Positions 16,521-24,457 of a stretch of 30,456 nt of DNA are shown here, in pieces (the stretch's first letter is position 1; every line of letters begins with the position of its first letter). Location: the NCBI GenBank assembly GCA_934747325.1, contig CAKVGW010000019.1, positions 1-30,456 on the forward strand. Direction: 5' to 3'. The notes under the pieces are model-generated. The model ran no database searches. It was not told the origin of the DNA and saw only the letters and a program-made list of their open reading frames with translations. This DNA is from an uncultured Candidatus Melainabacteria bacterium (GTDB taxonomy: Bacteria; Cyanobacteriota; Vampirovibrionia; Gastranaerophilales; Gastranaerophilaceae). The translations under genes and the position numbers were made by a program.

Positions 16521-16672
16521 GAATAAACCTCTCTAATACATCCTGTATATATTAATAATACCACATATTCTATATGAATAACGCTTTTATAAGTTATTTT
16601 AATATATCTTAACTTTATTTCTATTATGCCCTTTTTCTGATAAAATGTTAATGTCATAGGGGATAGAGCAAT

Positions 16673-18649
16673 ATGAATAAAAAATTATATATATCTTTGT
16701 TAGCAGTATTGGTTTCTTTATCATCAATTACAGTAGAAGCTAAAATGACAAAAGAAGCGCATGCACTTTATCAACAGGCTTGTAATTATGAATATAGAAG
16801 CGATTACGCGACAGCTATAAGTATTATTCAAAAAGCAATTGCAGTAAACGGTGATGATGCAATGCTTTACACAAAAATTGCAGGATTGTATTCTGATACC
16901 GGTAATTATGAAGAAGCTTTAGGCGCATATAAAAAAGCTGTAAAACTTCGTCCTAATGATGCTTTTATTTATATTAGTATCGGTAATATACTTCAAACTT
17001 TAGGTGATTATGAAAACGCTTATAATTCATTCATGCAAGCTCAACAAATTTATCCTGAATATAAATACAACTATTTAAATTTGGCAAATATTGAATATTA
17101 TAGAAAAAATTACGCAAGCGCAATAGAAAATTATAATACTTTTTTGAGTGCTTATCCAGAACATCAGGAAGCGACAGAAAACTTGGCAAATGTGTATTAT
17201 GCATCAAATCAGCCTGAAAAAGCATGCGATATTTATTCATCAGTTTATAAAAAGTATCCGTCAGCATTTAAAGATTTTGCAAACTATGGTATGGCATTAT
17301 ATGATACAAAACAATTCCAAGCTTCTGCTGAAATGTTAGAAAAAGCTTTGGATGATAACCCTGATGATGAAGCAATTTTAGCTAAATTAGCTCTTTCTTA
17401 CCAAAATATCGGTGAAAACGAAAAAGCTCTTGAAACATTCAAAAAAACATTTGAGCTTAATCCTAATCTTGTGGCATTAAAATTCGATTATGCGAATTTG
17501 CTTGGTAATATGGATAAAAACGATGAAGCAATCGAACAATACAAAGCTTATTTGACGGCTTATCCTGATGATGCGGACGCATACCTCAATTTAGGTTTAG
17601 TTTACAAAAAACTTAACAACAACGAGCTTGCACTTTTCAACTTTGAAAAATCATATTCAAAAGATTCTTCAAACAATGAAACAAAAAAAGAACTTGCACT
17701 TTGTTATCATAAAAAATGCGATTATGTAAATGCACTAAAATTCTATGATTTGGCTTTAAAATCAGAGCCTGATAATTATGAATTACTTGCAAATAAAGCT
17801 TTAACATTACATGCAATGGATAATTACATGACTGCTATTGAGATTTATAAAAATCTTTTGGAGAAACAGCCAAATGAAAGATTGAAACAAAATCTTATGG
17901 CAGCGTCGATTGCTTATGGATATCAACTTTTAGATAAACAAGATTATGGTCAGGCAATTTTGTATTTTGAAGATGCAATTGATTTGAATGATAAAGAAGC
18001 TTCTGCTTATTTTGGATTGGCTCAGGCTAACGAAAAAATGGGTTGTACTGAAATTGCTTTGACAAATTATGAAAAAGCTGTTTCTTTGGCTCCAGGAAAT
18101 AGAGAATACAATGTTGCTTTAAGAGATTTTAAAACGGCTAACAAAGCTAAGTTAGAAGTTAAAAAGCCTCAAGTAAATGAACAAGCACTTGGCTATGATG
18201 AATTAATCAAAAAGGGTGATGAAGCTTATAAAGCTCAAAAATACAATGATGCGATTGATTATTATACAAAAGCTGTTGTGTTCACTCCGCAAGATAAAGT
18301 TACAATGCTTAAAATTGCAAATTTGTATAAACTTGTTGGAAACAATACAAAAGCTTTGAGTTTCTATAATAAGATTTTAACATTGGACGCTAAAAATACT
18401 GATGCTTATTTTAATAAAGGTTTAATCTTAGCAAGTCAGAAAAATTATGATGAATGTATACAATGCTTCGAGAAGGTTATAGAACTTTCACCTGATTATC
18501 CTTACGCTTACTATTCTCTAGGCTTGGCGTATGAACAAAAAGAAGATACGGATAAAGCGTTAGAATATTATTATTTATACTCAGGTATTGAAAAAGATGA
18601 AAAAATGTTAAACGTAGTTAATCAAAAAATTAAACAGTTGGAAAAATAA
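16673..18649 (+). CDS. Exported tetratricopeptide-repeat protein
   Basis: A 658-residue protein with an N-terminal signal peptide (hydrophobic YISLLAVLVSLSSIT, likely cleaved after VEA at 23). The rest is almost entirely TPR helices, with at least a dozen 34-residue units. Examples are GNYEEALGAYKKAVKLRPND near residue 77 and NYDECIQCFEKVIELSPDYP near the C-terminus. A less regular stretch at about 485-510 separates the last block. TPR arrays bind partner proteins; the partner here is unknown. AGGGGA lies 10 nt before the ATG, and an extended -10 (TGATAAAAT, 16638-16646) lies upstream. Its stop overlaps the lipoprotein start (TAATG), so they form one unit, probably an envelope complex. Confidence 0.9.
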   Translation: MNKKLYISLLAVLVSLSSITVEAKMTKEAHALYQQACNYEYRSDYATAISIIQKAIAVNGDDAMLYTKIAGLYSDTGNYEEALGAYKKAVKLRPNDAFIYISIGNILQTLGDYENAYNSFMQAQQIYPEYKYNYLNLANIEYYRKNYASAIENYNTFLSAYPEHQEATENLANVYYASNQPEKACDIYSSVYKKYPSAFKDFANYGMALYDTKQFQASAEMLEKALDDNPDDEAILAKLALSYQNIGENEKALETFKKTFELNPNLVALKFDYANLLGNMDKNDEAIEQYKAYLTAYPDDADAYLNLGLVYKKLNNNELALFNFEKSYSKDSSNNETKKELALCYHKKCDYVNALKFYDLALKSEPDNYELLANKALTLHAMDNYMTAIEIYKNLLEKQPNERLKQNLMAASIAYGYQLLDKQDYGQAILYFEDAIDLNDKEASAYFGLAQANEKMGCTEIALTNYEKAVSLAPGNREYNVALRDFKTANKAKLEVKKPQVNEQALGYDELIKKGDEAYKAQKYNDAIDYYTKAVVFTPQDKVTMLKIANLYKLVGNNTKALSFYNKILTLDAKNTDAYFNKGLILASQKNYDECIQCFEKVIELSPDYPYAYYSLGLAYEQKEDTDKALEYYYLYSGIEKDEKMLNVVNQKIKQLEK

Positions 18650-19056
18650 TGAGATTTTGGAAACTACTTATTGTTCTAGTTTTTTGTTTAATCGGATTAA
18701 CGGCTTGTACTTATGAGCGCGGGTTGATATTATTTAACGTGCAACCGATAACAAGAGAAAACGCTCTTCAGGACCAAAAAGTTTTTAACGAGGGGCAAAG
18801 AGTTTATTATCTTTTTATTGCACCTAAAAAAATGAAAAACGAATTTATTCGCGTGCAAATATTCAAGATGACGGATAAAGCACCTTGGGGCGGAAATGAG
18901 GTCGTTAGAACAAAAGATTATCGCCTTATGAAAGACGAAAGGTATTATCAGACCAATTATTTTACTCTATATGAGAAGGGACGTTATGTAATGCAGGTAT
19001 TTTCGCATGAAGATTTTCAACATCCGCTTGCTTTGAATGATTTTTACGTACAGTAA
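18649..19056 (+). CDS. Small lipoprotein coupled to the TPR gene
   Basis: A 135-residue protein with a clear lipobox: a hydrophobic signal from residue 4 to 17, then LTAC with Cys20 as the lipidation site. The mature part is basic and rich in beta-type residues (RVYYLFIAPKKM, FIRVQIFKM, YFTLYEKGRYVMQVF), suggesting a compact beta fold. It resembles no family I can name. The ATG overlaps the stop of the TPR gene, so it is made with it, and a shared envelope function is inferred. No clear terminator follows. Confidence 0.88.
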   Translation: MRFWKLLIVLVFCLIGLTACTYERGLILFNVQPITRENALQDQKVFNEGQRVYYLFIAPKKMKNEFIRVQIFKMTDKAPWGGNEVVRTKDYRLMKDERYYQTNYFTLYEKGRYVMQVFSHEDFQHPLALNDFYVQ

Positions 19057-19125
19057 CAACGGATATAATCTTTTGTATATATAACTTGTGACTGTGCATA
19101 CCTTCACTTTTTAGATAAAAGTTAT

Positions 19126-19371
19126 TTAAAAACCAAGTTTATAGCTATCAAAAACTTCTCCAGCTCTACCTAAGCCGGTAATGTGTGTACCCCCTGTAAT
19201 AACAGGTGGAGTTTCTTCTGGTATTCCTGCAAACAGGTTTCCTTTAAAATTGCTCGGTTGTGTATAATTCACCTTATTTACAGGTGCTGTAGTCCCACCT
19301 TGTTCAACTCTTTTGGTACTCGTAATACCTAAGAATGGAAGTTGCAATTTATTAATCAAATTGTTACCCAT
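19126..19371 (-). CDS. 81-residue hypothetical protein with NFKG motif
   Basis: Unrecognised. The sequence is low in hydrophobic runs and rich in Gly, Thr, Pro and Asn. LPFLG occurs at 11-15 and the shared motif SNFKGNLFAG at 40-49. A second glycine-rich part, PVITGGTHITGLGRAG, follows. It is predicted to be mostly unstructured with no membrane segment. The start is supported by AAAGGA 7 nt before the ATG. It stands alone between the convergent lipoprotein gene and the divergent LD-carboxypeptidase gene. Confidence 0.65.
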   Translation of the reverse strand: MGNNLINKLQLPFLGITSTKRVEQGGTTAPVNKVNYTQPSNFKGNLFAGIPEETPPVITGGTHITGLGRAGEVFDSYKLGF

Positions 19372-19484
19372 ATTTGTATCCTTTTAACTTGTATATATAA
19401 TAACGTTTCAAAATTTAAAAAATTGCTTTATATATAAAAATGTTTACAAATGTTAACAAAAATATTTTGAGTGATTTTAAATAA

Positions 19485-19556
19485 CGCCCCTCTCCAAGGG
19501 TACTACTTGCCATGATAATTTTTAAAATAATTCTTTGATGTAGCGGGTGAACCCGC
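19485..19556. repeat. Repeat fragment and hairpin in the 294-nt spacer
   Basis: The spacer between the small NFKG gene and the LD-carboxypeptidase gene contains CCCCTCTCCAAGGG (about 19487-19500), a truncated member of the CCCCTCTCC family. It also has a perfect GCGGG-TGAA-CCCGC hairpin (19543-19556) and two ACGCTCGC copies in tandem nearby. No coding potential is seen. Confidence 0.5.
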
Positions 19557-19630
19557 ACTTTTACGCTCGCTAAAAAACGCTCGCGGTGCGAATGTCGTTC
19601 AATTTTAAGCTAATTCTAAAAGCAATTAGC

Positions 19631-19659
19631 TTTACAAATATAGCGTAAAATTATATAAT
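19631..19659 (+). promoter_or_regulatory. Leaderless promoter of the LD-carboxypeptidase gene
   Basis: TTTACA (19631-19636), a 17-nt spacer and TATAAT (19654-19659). The predicted start is base 19666, the A of the ATG. This is the best promoter match in the window. Confidence 0.75.
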
Positions 19660-19665
19660 CATTCT

Positions 19666-20538
19666 ATGAAGACTATTGGAATTATTGCGCTTTCAGGTGC
19701 TTGCGATAAAGAAAAAGTTTTGAATGCTAAAAAGTTTTTTGAAACAGAAGGGTTTAATGTTAAACTTTCTGATAATATTTTTGAAAAAGACAGATATTTG
19801 GCAGGAAGTGACGACAAAAAGTTGGAAGAATTGCATAAATTCTTTTCTGATTCTGAAATTGATATAATAATGTGCGCGAGAGGCGGTTATGGCGCAATCA
19901 GATTAGTTAATAGAATTGATTATAATTTGATTAAAAAAAATCCAAAAATCTTTTGCGGATTTTCTGATGTTACTGCACTTTTGTTGATGATTTATAAGAA
20001 AACCGGCATGGTGGTTTATCATGGGCCAATGGCGACGAGTGATTTTGGGGATGAATCCTACCCCCTAACCTCCTCTCTCAAGTGTCGAGAGAATACCTAC
20101 AACTCTTTTTTGGATGCAATTAAAGGTGAAAAGTTACAATTTCAAGGTAATAAAATTTATAAAGATGATTCAGCGCAAGGTATTATTTGGGGTGGAAATT
20201 TAGCGACAGTAGTATCTTTGTGTGGCTTAGATTTTATTCCTGACGAGGATTTTATTTTTTTTGCAGAAGATTTGAATGAACCGGTTTATAAAATTGACAA
20301 AATGTTCCAACAACTTATCAATATTGACAAGTTTAAACAAAATTGCAAAGGAATTGTGTTGGGCGATTTTTTAGATTGCGGAAATGAAGAATGGTTGTCG
20401 GAATATTTTGAAGAGTTGGCGCAAAGACTTGAAATTCCAATAGCCGGTGGATTTAAGATTACACATGAACGAGAAAAGATTACTGTTCCGATTGGCAGAC
20501 AAGCTAAACTTGCTGGTAATAAGCTTGTAATCCTTTAA
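19666..20538 (+). CDS. LD-carboxypeptidase (peptidase family S66)
   Basis: Serine carboxypeptidase that trims the terminal D-Ala from murein tetrapeptides during peptidoglycan recycling. It has 290 residues, as expected. ARGGYGAIRL (71-80) and CGFSDVTALL with nucleophile Ser100 are present. Catalytic Glu is probably E201 in FAEDLNEPVY and His is H267 in THEREKITVPIG. Residues 131-146 (SYPLTSSLKC to NTYN) look like an in-frame insertion between GPMATSDFGDE and SFLDAIKG, encoded by sequence resembling the CCTCTC repeat family. There is no ribosome binding site; a strong promoter predicts a leaderless mRNA. There is no signal peptide, so it is cytoplasmic. The SRP RNA promoter overlaps its 3' end. 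Confidence 0.92.
   Translation: MKTIGIIALSGACDKEKVLNAKKFFETEGFNVKLSDNIFEKDRYLAGSDDKKLEELHKFFSDSEIDIIMCARGGYGAIRLVNRIDYNLIKKNPKIFCGFSDVTALLLMIYKKTGMVVYHGPMATSDFGDESYPLTSSLKCRENTYNSFLDAIKGEKLQFQGNKIYKDDSAQGIIWGGNLATVVSLCGLDFIPDEDFIFFAEDLNEPVYKIDKMFQQLINIDKFKQNCKGIVLGDFLDCGNEEWLSEYFEELAQRLEIPIAGGFKITHEREKITVPIGRQAKLAGNKLVIL
20057..20100 (+). repeat. CCTCTC-family repeat inside the LD-carboxypeptidase gene
   Basis: The stretch has CCCCCTAACCTCCTCTCTCAAG followed by a CTCTC/GAGAG dyad. It resembles the intergenic repeats at 12901, 25351, 25741 and 25881. It stays in frame and adds about 16 residues. Confidence 0.5.
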
Positions 20539-20553
20539 TTTTTATGTTAGAAT
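20525..20553 (+). promoter_or_regulatory. SRP RNA promoter
   Basis: TTGTAA (20525-20530), a 17-nt spacer and TAGAAT (20548-20553), giving a start near 20560, at the first base of the conserved GCCGTAC. The -35 and spacer overlap the end of the LD-carboxypeptidase gene. Confidence 0.7.
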
Positions 20554-20557
20554 TTCT

Positions 20558-20818
20558 TTGCCGTACTCCACGGGGACGTAGCGTTCTCTCGACTCGAAGC
20601 GATTGCGAGGTGCAGAGCCTGCTGTGAGGGGTACAGAAAGATTGCCTATGTTTATAGGGTCGTTGATAATTTAGATTGTGATGGCGTAAGATATCGAACC
20701 GTGTCAGGATGGAAGCATAGCAGCACTAAGGTAATCCTTGCGGGTGTCATATTTCTAAAAAGGAGATTTTATAAACAAAATCAATTTGGCTGTATTTCGA
20801 TAGGTAGTGGTACGGTAT
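20558..20818 (+). ncRNA. ffs: Signal recognition particle RNA, large type with Alu domain
   Basis: RNA core of the SRP, which targets nascent membrane and secreted proteins. The termini pair: GCCGTAC (20560-20566) with GTACGGT (20810-20816). The 5' part has the Alu-domain order known from Bacillus scRNA: GGGGACGTAGCG, then CTCT/AGAG and CTCG/CGAG helices around GAAGCGATTG. The Ffh-binding domain is GAACCGTGTCAGG, then an apical stem-loop, then AGCAGCACTAAG (20694-20728). The usual GGAA tetraloop is replaced by an ATG-GAAG-CAT hairpin (20709-20718). At about 260 nt it is much longer than the 4.5S-type RNA of cyanobacteria. A promoter and a strong terminator flank it. Confidence 0.9.
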
Positions 20819-20819
20819 A

Positions 20820-20860
20820 AAAAAGGGCAAAAGTGTTACAAACACTTTTGCCCTTTTTTA
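20820..20860 (+). terminator. Rho-independent terminator of SRP RNA
   Basis: Stem GGGCAAAAGTGTT (20825-20837) and AACACTTTTGCCC (20841-20853) with a 3-nt loop, flanked by runs of A and T. It is a textbook strong terminator and can work on both strands. Confidence 0.92.
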
Positions 20861-20903
20861 TACTGAATTTAAAGATTTTTAATGTTCAAAAAAATTTAAT
20901 CAG

Positions 20904-20932
20904 TTGGAGCATATAAATTAACTTAATATTAC
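20904..20932 (+). promoter_or_regulatory. Possible nuo operon promoter
   Basis: TTGGAG (20904-20909), a 17-nt spacer and TATTAC (20927-20932), upstream of nuoA and after the SRP terminator. The match is only moderate. Confidence 0.3.
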
Positions 20933-20994
20933 ATAATAATATCTATTATATGGAAATATTTTCTAGTAAAATATTTTCAGAAGGGTAAAAGCTG

Positions 20995-21348
20995 ATGAAA
21001 GAATTAGTTTGTTTAGCAGTTTTTGTAATTTTGGCAGCGCTTTTTGCAATAGCAATGGTAGTTGCGGGTTTTGTCTGCCAATATAGAAAAAAATCTGTTA
21101 TCAAAAACGAAACTTATGAATGTGGTATTGCACCCTCTATGGATGCCCGTATTGAGTTTGATATAAAATATTTTAATTATGCGATTTTATTTTTAATTTT
21201 TGATATAGAAACAATTTTTCTTTATCCGTTTGCTGTATCAATAAACTCATTAGGTTTGTTTGCAATTATCGAAGCTTTTATATTTATTGCTCTTTTACTC
21301 GGCGGATTATTTTTAGCCATAAATAAAAAAATGTTAAGGTGGTTATAA
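20995..21348 (+). CDS. nuoA: NADH-quinone oxidoreductase-type subunit A
   Basis: Small membrane subunit of complex I, 117 residues with three hydrophobic helices (about 4-29, 58-80 and 87-110). The conserved [20 protein letters not shown] loop between helices 1 and 2 is present, as is the acidic [17 protein letters not shown] lies before the ATG. It is the first gene of the nuo operon, and its stop overlaps the nuoB start (TAATG). Confidence 0.96.
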   Translation: MKELVCLAVFVILAALFAIAMVVAGFVCQYRKKSVIKNETYECGIAPSMDARIEFDIKYFNYAILFLIFDIETIFLYPFAVSINSLGLFAIIEAFIFIALLLGGLFLAINKKMLRWL

Positions 21349-21881
21349 TGAATTTTGTAGTAACTTCAATTGATACAGTTCTTAACTGGAGTAGGGCAAA
21401 TTCTTTATGGCCGCTTACTTTCGCAACTTCATGCTGTGGAATTGAAATGATGCAGACGGTTGCATCTGATAATGATATAGCAAGATTTGGTTCGGAAGTC
21501 TTTAGAGGCTCACCTCGACAAGCGGATTTACTGATTTGTGCGGGAACAATAACACATAAAATGGCTCCCGTCCTTTTAAGATTATATGAACAAATGCCCG
21601 AACCTAAGTATGTAATAGCTATGGGTGCTTGCACTTGTGGTGGTGGAATGTTTGCAGAAACTTCTTATTCGGTTGTTAACGGAATAGACAAAATTCTACC
21701 TGTAGATATTTATTTACCTATGTGTCCGCCAAGACCAGAAGCTTTGATTGATGCAGTTAGAAAACTGCAAGAAAAAATTAAACAAGAATCAATTTTGGAT
21801 AGAAAAAAATTTGTAGAATCGCACGTTTCTAAATTAGAAGAAAAAAATGGAATTCTGGAACTCAAAGGAGGTGCGCAATGA
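21348..21881 (+). CDS. nuoB: Complex I subunit B (cluster N2 protein)
   Basis: Carries the terminal [4Fe-4S] cluster N2 that reduces quinone. It is 177 residues from the ATG at 21348. The cluster ligands are Cys29 and Cys30 in TSCCGIEMM, Cys95 in [10 protein letters not shown] and Cys126 in MCPPRPEAL. The frame extends 9 nt upstream to a GTG, but the ATG fits AAGGTGG at 6 nt spacing and overlaps the nuoA stop. It sits on the hydrophilic arm with NuoD at the quinone site. Its end overlaps nuoC by 4 nt. Confidence 0.97.
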   Translation: MNFVVTSIDTVLNWSRANSLWPLTFATSCCGIEMMQTVASDNDIARFGSEVFRGSPRQADLLICAGTITHKMAPVLLRLYEQMPEPKYVIAMGACTCGGGMFAETSYSVVNGIDKILPVDIYLPMCPPRPEALIDAVRKLQEKIKQESILDRKKFVESHVSKLEEKNGILELKGGAQ

Positions 21882-22312
21882 ATTATAAAGAATTTATGAG
21901 AATTTTTGAAGATTGCGAACTCGAAGGGAATAAAATTATTATAAAATCGAATTTGCATGAAGTAATTAAATTTGTAGTGGAGAATTATACTTATAATATT
22001 TTGAAAGAAATTGTTGCAAATGACGCAGGAGAAGGCAAAACAGAACTTATTTATCATTTGTATTCAACTGATGATGAAGAGGATTTGCTTATTGCAATTG
22101 TTGTGAAAGATGAAGCAGAAACCGTTACGGATATATTTAAATCAGCAATTGCTGATGAGAACGAGGTTTTCGACTTATTTGGTGTTAAATTTATTGGAAA
22201 TAAAGAATTAAAACGACTTTACATGCCGGATGACTGGAAAGGTTTTCCACTCCGCAAAGATTATGTTCAAGATGATACGAGGTTAGCGTGGAATGACAAC
22301 AACGAAGCTTAA
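21878..22312 (+). CDS. nuoC: Complex I subunit C (30-kDa type)
   Basis: Peripheral-arm subunit, 144 residues, a compact version. The family signature near the C-terminus is present as [17 protein letters not shown], preceded by [13 protein letters not shown]. It is a separate gene and not fused to nuoD. The start overlaps the nuoB stop by 4 nt (ATGA), following AAAGGAGG. Its end overlaps nuoD by 20 nt, so translation is coupled throughout. Confidence 0.94.
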   Translation: MNYKEFMRIFEDCELEGNKIIIKSNLHEVIKFVVENYTYNILKEIVANDAGEGKTELIYHLYSTDDEEDLLIAIVVKDEAETVTDIFKSAIADENEVFDLFGVKFIGNKELKRLYMPDDWKGFPLRKDYVQDDTRLAWNDNNEA

Positions 22313-23384
22313 ATTAAATCTCGGACCGCAACACCCGTCTACACATGGTGTTCTTCGCCTAATTTTAGAGCTGGAGGGCGAAAAGATTTTGTCGTGCGAA
22401 CCTGATGTGGGTTATCTTCACCGCGGAATGGAAAAAATGGCAGAAAAACTTAATTATATACAATATTTGCCTTGTGTAGACAGAATTGATTATTTAGCAG
22501 GATTTTTCTATTCTCAACTACTTTGTGATATTGTTGAAAAAGCAATGAACATAGAGCTTACGGATAAAGTCCGAGCAATCCGTGTCATGCTTTTGGAACT
22601 TAACCGAATTTCATCACACTTACTTTGGATTGGCGCATTTTTAATGGATTTAGGCGCAGTCTCGCCATTTTTCTACGCTTTTAGAGAACGTGAGATGATT
22701 TTAAGATATTTTGAACGTTTGACTGGTCAAAGAATGATGTACAACTATTTTCAATTTGGCGGAGTGCGTAAAGATATTGATTATTTAGAAGATGTAAAAG
22801 AAATTCTTTCTATTTTACCTGAAAAATTGAATGATTACGAAAAACTGATTACAGATAATCCTATTGTTTTGAGAAGAACTCTTGGCAAAGGAATTTTAGA
22901 TAAAGAAAAAGCTTTTAATTATGGAATTACAGGCGTAAACTTAAGAGCAAGCCATGTAGATTTGGACTTCAGAAATCAAGATTTTTTGTACAAAGGCTTT
23001 GATTTTAGAACAATTGTTATGAATGAACAGGATTCTTGGGCAAGATATAAGGCAAGAATTTTAGAAATTAAAGAGAGCATGAATATTGTTTATCAGGCTT
23101 TAGAATATCTAAAAAAAGCAGACAAATTAGAACAAAAATTAATTAATCCGATTAATTTAAAATTACCAGAAGGAGAATATTATTCTCAAATAGAAGCGCC
23201 AAGAGGATTGGCAGGTTGTTATGTTAAATCTGACGGTTCTGATAAACCTTATCGTTTAAAATGGAGAACAGGCTCATATTATGCGGTAAATCTTTTGAGA
23301 GAATTACTTGTTGGAGAATACTTGAACGACGCTATTGCAATCGCAGGTTCTTTAGATATAATTTTGCCAGAGGTTGATAAGTAG
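22293..23384 (+). CDS. nuoD: Complex I subunit D (49-kDa, quinone-site protein)
   Basis: Large hydrophilic subunit that lines the quinone pocket with NuoB. It has 363 residues. The N-terminal LGPQHPSTHGVLRL and DVGYLHRGMEKMAE motifs are intact. The nickel-ligand cysteines of related hydrogenases are absent, as expected for complex I. The C-terminal part ends normally with GSLDIILPEVDK. The start lies inside nuoC (20-nt overlap). Its stop is 2 nt before nuoH, so no nuoE, nuoF or nuoG occurs at their usual place. Confidence 0.97.
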   Translation: MTTTKLKLNLGPQHPSTHGVLRLILELEGEKILSCEPDVGYLHRGMEKMAEKLNYIQYLPCVDRIDYLAGFFYSQLLCDIVEKAMNIELTDKVRAIRVMLLELNRISSHLLWIGAFLMDLGAVSPFFYAFREREMILRYFERLTGQRMMYNYFQFGGVRKDIDYLEDVKEILSILPEKLNDYEKLITDNPIVLRRTLGKGILDKEKAFNYGITGVNLRASHVDLDFRNQDFLYKGFDFRTIVMNEQDSWARYKARILEIKESMNIVYQALEYLKKADKLEQKLINPINLKLPEGEYYSQIEAPRGLAGCYVKSDGSDKPYRLKWRTGSYYAVNLLRELLVGEYLNDAIAIAGSLDIILPEVDK

Positions 23385-23386
23385 AA

Positions 23387-24457
23387 GTGAATTATCTTTA
23401 TTTTTTATATATAGAATTTCTTACAAAACACAGTATTCCTAAGCTTTTTGGGGATATAACTTTCTATTTTATTCCTTTTTGTATAGTAGCCGTTGCGCTT
23501 CTTGTTGTTGTAATTTTTCTTGTGTTAGCAGAAAGAAAACTTTTGGGTTTTTTTACACAAAGAAAAGGACCAAATAGAGTCGGATATTGGGGACTTTTAC
23601 AAACAATAGCCGATGCATTAAAGCTTTTATGCAAAGAAAATATTACGCCAAACAAAGTTGATAGAGTTCTTTTTAACCTTGCGCCAATACTTGTTTTTAT
23701 TCCTATGTTTGTTGCTGTCGGAGTAATTCCATACAGTTCAGAATTTACATTTGTAAACACGCAAACTAATGTTATTTTATATCTAATTTTAGTTGCATTT
23801 CCTGTTTTGAGTATTTTTCTTGCAGGTTGGGCAAGTAATAATAAATATTCGCTAATGGGCGCAATGCGAAGTATTGCACAAATTTTAAGCTACGAACTTC
23901 CTATAACTTTTACCGTTTTATCGGTTATCGCATTAGCTTCTTCAATGAACATGACTTCAATTACTTTAGCTCAAAGTTCAAAATGGGGGCTTTTCGGTTG
24001 GTTTGCCTTCCCTTGTTTTTTAGGCTTAATAGTAATGTTTATATGTATTTTAGCAGAGCTTAATCGTTGTCCGTTTGATTTACCTGAGGCTGAAAGTGAA
24101 TTAATATGCGGATATAATACTGAATATTCAGGCATGAGATTTGCGTTATTCTATCTGAGCGAATATGGCTTAATGTTCGCAAATTCAATGTTTATTGCTA
24201 TTTTATTTTTTGGCGGATATCTTTCACCGTTTGGGAAATACTTGTTTAGTAATTCGTTTTTAATTTACTTTGAACAAGCTTTTTGGCTATTTCTAAAAGC
24301 TTCTTTAATAATATTTATTATGATTTGGATAAGGGCAACGCTTCCAAGACTTGCGTCTTTTGATTTACTTAAATTTTCGTGGGCATATTTGCTTCCGATT
24401 TCTATATTAAACCTTTTTGCGATGGTTTTAATTAAGTTTGGAGGTCAATTATGCTAA
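23387..24457 (+). CDS. nuoH: Complex I subunit H (membrane, quinone channel)
   Basis: Membrane subunit joining the hydrophilic arm to the proton pumps, 356 residues with about eight helices. Conserved loops are AERKLLGFFTQRKGPNRVG, then CPFDLPEAESELICGYNTEY with the Glu cluster, and WIRATLPR near the end. The start is GTG at 23387, 2 nt after the nuoD stop. The 3' end overlaps nuoI by 7 nt. Confidence 0.97.
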   Translation: MNYLYFLYIEFLTKHSIPKLFGDITFYFIPFCIVAVALLVVVIFLVLAERKLLGFFTQRKGPNRVGYWGLLQTIADALKLLCKENITPNKVDRVLFNLAPILVFIPMFVAVGVIPYSSEFTFVNTQTNVILYLILVAFPVLSIFLAGWASNNKYSLMGAMRSIAQILSYELPITFTVLSVIALASSMNMTSITLAQSSKWGLFGWFAFPCFLGLIVMFICILAELNRCPFDLPEAESELICGYNTEYSGMRFALFYLSEYGLMFANSMFIAILFFGGYLSPFGKYLFSNSFLIYFEQAFWLFLKASLIIFIMIWIRATLPRLASFDLLKFSWAYLLPISILNLFAMVLIKFGGQLC

